From: Ruminococcaceae bacterium UBA1730 | GTDB lineage: Bacteria > Bacillota > Clostridia > Oscillospirales > Acutalibacteraceae | Length of the DNA stretch: 35,541 nt | Assembly: GCA_002315935.1 (NCBI GenBank) | Contig: DCII01000028.1 | Location: forward strand, 13,983-49,523 | Direction: 5' to 3' | In this document: positions 31,896 to 35,541 of the stretch, one piece after another | Layout: the number at the start of each line of letters is the position of its first letter | Numbering within the stretch: position 1 is the stretch's first letter | Program-made: the position numbers and the translations under genes | Notes under the pieces: model-generated | Database searches by the model: none | Told to the model about the DNA's origin: nothing | What the model saw: only the letters and a program-made list of their open reading frames with translations

Positions 31896-33918
31896 ATTTA
31901 ACAGGTCCGAACTCACGGAGCATTATCGCCTCAAGCTCTTTGTCATCAATATGAAGGTTACGGTGATTCACCTGCGGAACACTGTCGCACGGCTTTTTCA
32001 GACAGCTTTCGAGATGCATATAATCCTTGACCTCATTCCATTTAACTCCGAAGCCTCCGCCATGAGCACAGAATACCGAATCGGGGGTATTATCAAGGTC
32101 CGCCTCTGCCCGATAATTCATTTCGGAAATCACCTTTTCCGAATCGTGGCATTCGTCGTACCCTGCAAGCTCACAGCTCAATCTGCCCTTTCCTGCGGAA
32201 TATGAAGCAACCTCAACAGCATAGCCGTTCATCGTTGAAACGGGTGCTCTGCCCCGTATAACGGCTGAATCGCCGTTTTCTTCTGGAGTTTCAAAGCTGC
32301 CGTTCATCATTCTTATATCATTTATCGCTCTGCCGAGGTAATCATAAGGAATTTCCAGTCGGAACGAATAATAAGGCTCAAGCAGAACAGATTCTGCCTG
32401 CATAAGCCCCTGTCGAACAGCACGATATGTGGATTGGCGAAAATCTCCGCCCTCCGTATGCTTGATATGTGCCCGTCCTGCAACAAGTGTGATTTTCATG
32501 TCGGTTATCGGAGAACCCGTCAGCACTCCGAGATGCTCTTTTTCATTCAGATGCATCAGAACAAGTCTCTGCCAGTTTCTGTCAAGCAAATCCTCACTGC
32601 ATCGTGTTTCAAAAACAAGCCCCTTTCCTCTCGGAAGCGGTTCCATCAGAAGATGAACCTCGGCATAGTGACGAAGCGGTTCGTAGTGGCCCACTCCTTC
32701 AACAGTATTTTTAATTGTTTCTTTATACAAAACTCTGCCGTGGTCGATTTCAACATCAATATCAAAATTTTCTGCTATAAGACTTTTCAGAATTTCGGTC
32801 TGAACCTCGCCCATCAGTCCAACATGAATTTCCTGCAAAAAAGAATTCCAAGTTATATGCAGCTGTGGGTCCTCCTCTTCGAGCCTGCGAAGCTTCGGCA
32901 TAACCGTTTTTGCATCGCAGCCTTCCGGAAGAACAATTCTGTAATTCATAACAGGTTCAAGAACAGGCGAATACTCGGAATTTTCAAAGCCGAATCCCAT
33001 TCCGCTTTCGCTTTCGGCAAGACCTGTCACAACGCAGACTCCTCCGGCGGTCATTTCATCAACGGTTTCATATTTCGAACCTGAATATATTCTGATTTGG
33101 TTAACCTTCTCGCCTTTGTCGTTTGTGTTGAGAATATCACGGACCTTCAGTTTTCCTCCCGTAACTTTTATATGCGTCAGTCTGTTGTCCTTATCGTGGC
33201 TGATTTTAAAAACCTTTGCACCAAAAGAATCAGGATAAGTCTTCGGAGTAACGAAGCGTTCAAGTGCCGAAAGAAACTCATCAATGCCTTCTGATTTGAG
33301 CCCGGAGCCGAAAAAGCACGGAAAAGTTTTTCTCGAACGGATAAGAAATGATATATCTTCTTCGGAAATTTTATTGCCGGAAAGATATTTTTCAAGAATA
33401 TCTTCGGAGCAAAGTGCAAGCTTTTCATTAAAATCATCCGAACCGATTATGCCGAAATCAATGCATCCTGTGTCAAGCTCTCCCGAAAGCTCTTCCATAA
33501 TTTCTGCGGAAGAACGGCGTGAATAATCCATTTTTGTAACAAAAATAAAAGTCGGAATATTATAGATTTTCAGAAGCTTCCAAAGAGTTCTCGTATGAGA
33601 TTGAATTCCGTCAATTCCGCTTACAACAAGAATTGCATAATCAAGCACCTGCAATGTTCTTTCTGTTTCTGAAGAAAAATCAACATGACCCGGGGTGTCA
33701 AGCAGATTGACCTCAAGCTCACCTGTAACGAAGGTTGCCTGACCGGTAAAAATTGTTATTCCACGCTCTTTTTCAAGAGAATGTGTGTCCATGGTTGTGT
33801 TACCGTTATCAACTCTTCCGAGTGCACGAATTCTTCCCGTGCGATAAAGTAAAGCTTCGGCAAGGGTTGTTTTTCCCGCATCAACATGGGCAAGTATTCC
33901 AATAACGGATTTTTTCAT
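31807..33918 (-). CDS. Tet(M)/EF-G-like translation factor GTPase
   Basis: Ribosome-binding GTPase (703 aa) of the Tet(M)/EF-G family. G motifs: AHVDAGKTT (G1), GITIFTGQ (switch I), DTPGHVDF (G3), TKMD (G4). EF-G-like domains follow; ELYRPAQKQEEKPKEPEAVP is a charged linker at the end. Many chromosomal clostridial homologs carry this architecture, so drug resistance should not be assumed. The ATG at 33918 has GAGGT upstream; a longer frame to 33996 was rejected. The stop codon comes 14 nt after an A8 run (31821-31828 on the plus strand as T8); one base less would fuse it in frame with the NYN domain. It starts 13 nt after the second GH16 gene. Confidence 0.9.
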   Translation of the reverse strand: MKKSVIGILAHVDAGKTTLAEALLYRTGRIRALGRVDNGNTTMDTHSLEKERGITIFTGQATFVTGELEVNLLDTPGHVDFSSETERTLQVLDYAILVVSGIDGIQSHTRTLWKLLKIYNIPTFIFVTKMDYSRRSSAEIMEELSGELDTGCIDFGIIGSDDFNEKLALCSEDILEKYLSGNKISEEDISFLIRSRKTFPCFFGSGLKSEGIDEFLSALERFVTPKTYPDSFGAKVFKISHDKDNRLTHIKVTGGKLKVRDILNTNDKGEKVNQIRIYSGSKYETVDEMTAGGVCVVTGLAESESGMGFGFENSEYSPVLEPVMNYRIVLPEGCDAKTVMPKLRRLEEEDPQLHITWNSFLQEIHVGLMGEVQTEILKSLIAENFDIDVEIDHGRVLYKETIKNTVEGVGHYEPLRHYAEVHLLMEPLPRGKGLVFETRCSEDLLDRNWQRLVLMHLNEKEHLGVLTGSPITDMKITLVAGRAHIKHTEGGDFRQSTYRAVRQGLMQAESVLLEPYYSFRLEIPYDYLGRAINDIRMMNGSFETPEENGDSAVIRGRAPVSTMNGYAVEVASYSAGKGRLSCELAGYDECHDSEKVISEMNYRAEADLDNTPDSVFCAHGGGFGVKWNEVKDYMHLESCLKKPCDSVPQVNHRNLHIDDKELEAIMLREFGPVKYELYRPAQKQEEKPKEPEAVPERKKMGYC

Positions 33919-33931
33919 AGCTACCTCTTTA

Positions 33932-34942
33932 TCAATATCCAGTGTCATCAAAGATTTCGCCTTCGCCGTCCTTCTGATAAAGACGAATCCAATCAATTTT
34001 ATAGGTTATCGGCCACTCTGTTTTATCGTTAACAGTCGGATTCTTCCACGAAGAATTATCCGTGAAAATAAAATTATTGAAAATTATATAAACAGGGTCA
34101 TTGAAACCATTCATACCATCTCCCCTGTCTCCGAAATCCTGCGATAAATCATATCTGCCATAAATTTTACCGTCAACGGTAAAATAAAGCTCCTCCGAAG
34201 TCCAACCAAAGCCGTAAAGGTGGTATTCATTGTTAAGATTGATACTTCTTCTGAATTTATAGCTCTGAATACTTCCGCCGATATTATAATGCTCGTCCGT
34301 TCCCGGATACCATTTGTGAATATCCGACCTTACGGTATCTTTAGTGTTATAAATCTCAAACATATCAATTTCAGTCATATAGTCAACTGAGCGATGAATG
34401 TCTTTTGACTGCATCCAGAATGACGGCCAACAACCATCAACATAAGGCACATTTGCATAAATCTCAAGATAACCATATCTGAAGCTCATAGTGCCGTCGG
34501 TTGTAACGGAGGTGTTTGTTGAGAACTTCCCGTCAGCTTCTTTCCATGTTCTCATAACAAGGTTACCGTTTTCTACCTTGATATTGCGTTCATCACTGCC
34601 GTTGATTATGTCACTCTGCCACATCTTTGCCCTAAGATTCCATTTTGTATTGTCAAGAGATTCCGAATCGAATTCATCATGCCAGACAAGATGCATTCCT
34701 TTTCCGTCAGAAGGCGATAAAATTGTTTCGGGAGCTTCATCAGGAACATCAATCGGTCTGTTACCGAAAATTTTTCTGAATAATGCTTCAACCTTTTCGA
34801 AAAATTCTTTCAAATCATTAATAATATTTTCAAAAAAGGAACTGCTGTTATCGTTTTTTTCTACCGAATTAATTGCATTGGCAGGAACAAAAATCATAAA
34901 AAGCATAGGAATAAGCATTAATAAAGCTATAATCTTTTTCAC
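33932..34942 (-). CDS. Secreted glycoside hydrolase family 16 enzyme 2
   Basis: Exported GH16 beta-glucanase-like enzyme (336 aa). Signal peptide about 1-23 (ANA end). An aromatic, charged amphipathic segment follows (SFFENIINDLKEFFEKVEAL then FRKIFGNRP, about 35-63) before the catalytic domain. Catalytic ExDxxE motif E191-I-D193-M-F-E196; other landmarks HLVWHDEFDSESLDNTKW, NLVMRTW, YGYLEIYANV, GCWPSFWMQ and a Trp-containing C-terminal strand IDWIRLYQK. The start is GTG at 34942 with AGAGGTG at 6-7 nt; an upstream ATG-led frame to 35014 gives an implausible hydrophobic leader. Substrate not determined; beta-1,3-glucan or a marine/plant galactan are possible. Its stop is 13 nt before the GTPase start. 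Confidence 0.87.
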   Translation of the reverse strand: MKKIIALLMLIPMLFMIFVPANAINSVEKNDNSSSFFENIINDLKEFFEKVEALFRKIFGNRPIDVPDEAPETILSPSDGKGMHLVWHDEFDSESLDNTKWNLRAKMWQSDIINGSDERNIKVENGNLVMRTWKEADGKFSTNTSVTTDGTMSFRYGYLEIYANVPYVDGCWPSFWMQSKDIHRSVDYMTEIDMFEIYNTKDTVRSDIHKWYPGTDEHYNIGGSIQSYKFRRSINLNNEYHLYGFGWTSEELYFTVDGKIYGRYDLSQDFGDRGDGMNGFNDPVYIIFNNFIFTDNSSWKNPTVNDKTEWPITYKIDWIRLYQKDGEGEIFDDTGY

Positions 34943-35053
34943 GAAAGCACCTCTATCAAAAAAATAAAAATCAACTGAATTAATTATTACAAAAAACAAG
35001 AAAAAAATCAACAAAAAAACAAAAAGTTCCGAAATAATCTTTCAGAACAAAAT

Positions 35054-35078
35054 AAAAAGCCGTCTCTATTGAGACGAC
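35054..35078 (-). terminator. Terminator of rRNA operon
   Basis: Minus-strand stem CGTCTC/GAGACG with a 4-nt AATA loop, followed by GCTTTTTATTTT. The 35079-35166 stretch is the 23S trailer, including TGTTCAGTTTTCAGGGTG on the minus strand; no 5S rRNA or tRNA is found in it. Confidence 0.85.
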
Positions 35079-35166
35079 CAATTAATCATATTTTTCAACA
35101 CACCCTGAAAACTGAACAAAGAGAAAGATAAAGAAGTAAAGGAAGTAAGAACTAAAGAAAACATAT

Positions 35167-35541
<375 letters not shown>

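Noticed and set aside
31807..33918. Tetracycline resistance gene tet(M)
   Set aside because: Clear family relation, but length, linker and NYN association match chromosomal translation-factor homologs; no mobile-element context.
34491..34967. A 158-codon plus-strand frame
   Set aside because: Antisense to GH16 enzyme 2, whose signal peptide and active site are on the minus strand.

Overview
The window looks like a chromosomal segment of a Gram-positive Clostridia member, most likely of the Oscillospirales/Ruminococcaceae type. The evidence is the rpmH-rnpA-yidD-yidC-jag cluster divergent from dnaA, strong GGAGG ribosome binding sites, consensus sigma-A promoters, a one-piece tmRNA, and many secreted proteins with Gram-positive signal peptides. 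The lineage is inferred from gene content; no alignment could be run.

Layout. 1-5003: start of ppdK (runs off the left edge), a secreted metallophosphoesterase, a D,D-carboxypeptidase, and a divergent mtaB. 5011-7557: two membrane-anchored DUF4474-like paralogs, then ssrA (tmRNA) and smpB. 8109-11476: yhbY, rdgB, ftsY and dnaA, all on the minus strand. 11621-14446: the plus-strand rpmH operon, ending at jag and a strong terminator. 14456-16952: a GH16 enzyme, a GtrA-like protein and a PAP2 phosphatase, each with its own promoter. 16953-22547: a minus-strand operon of a VTT membrane protein, galactokinase, two M42 aminopeptidases, a GNAT acetyltransferase and a YhhN protein. 22615-23616: a 2-hydroxyacid dehydrogenase. 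23820-28383: an operon of two large secreted cysteine-rich repeat proteins, one with a CHAP domain. 28480-29743: class II fructose-bisphosphate aldolase with an unusual repeat-filled 3' region. 29744-31327: a secreted lipase-like hydrolase. 31353-34942: a NYN-domain protein, a Tet(M)/EF-G-like GTPase and a second GH16 enzyme. 35167-35541: the 3' end of a 23S rRNA gene on the minus strand.

How the genes fit together. The centre is housekeeping: replication initiation (dnaA), membrane targeting and insertion (ftsY, yidC, yidD), ribosome and RNA work (rpmH, rnpA, jag, yhbY, mtaB) and ribosome rescue (smpB-ssrA). The flanks supply sugar and peptide metabolism (ppdK, fba, galK, M42 pair) and a surface/secreted set (two GH16, lipase, metallophosphoesterase, CHAP and cysteine-repeat proteins).

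Most notable observations: (1) the GTPase and NYN reading frames meet at an A8 homopolymer, so a one-base slip would give a single fused protein; (2) the two cysteine-repeat paralogs match unit for unit and contain an internal six-unit super-repeat; (3) several unrelated exported proteins carry similar short aromatic amphipathic segments; (4) a 54-bp repeat array and a nested hairpin lie between fba and its terminator.
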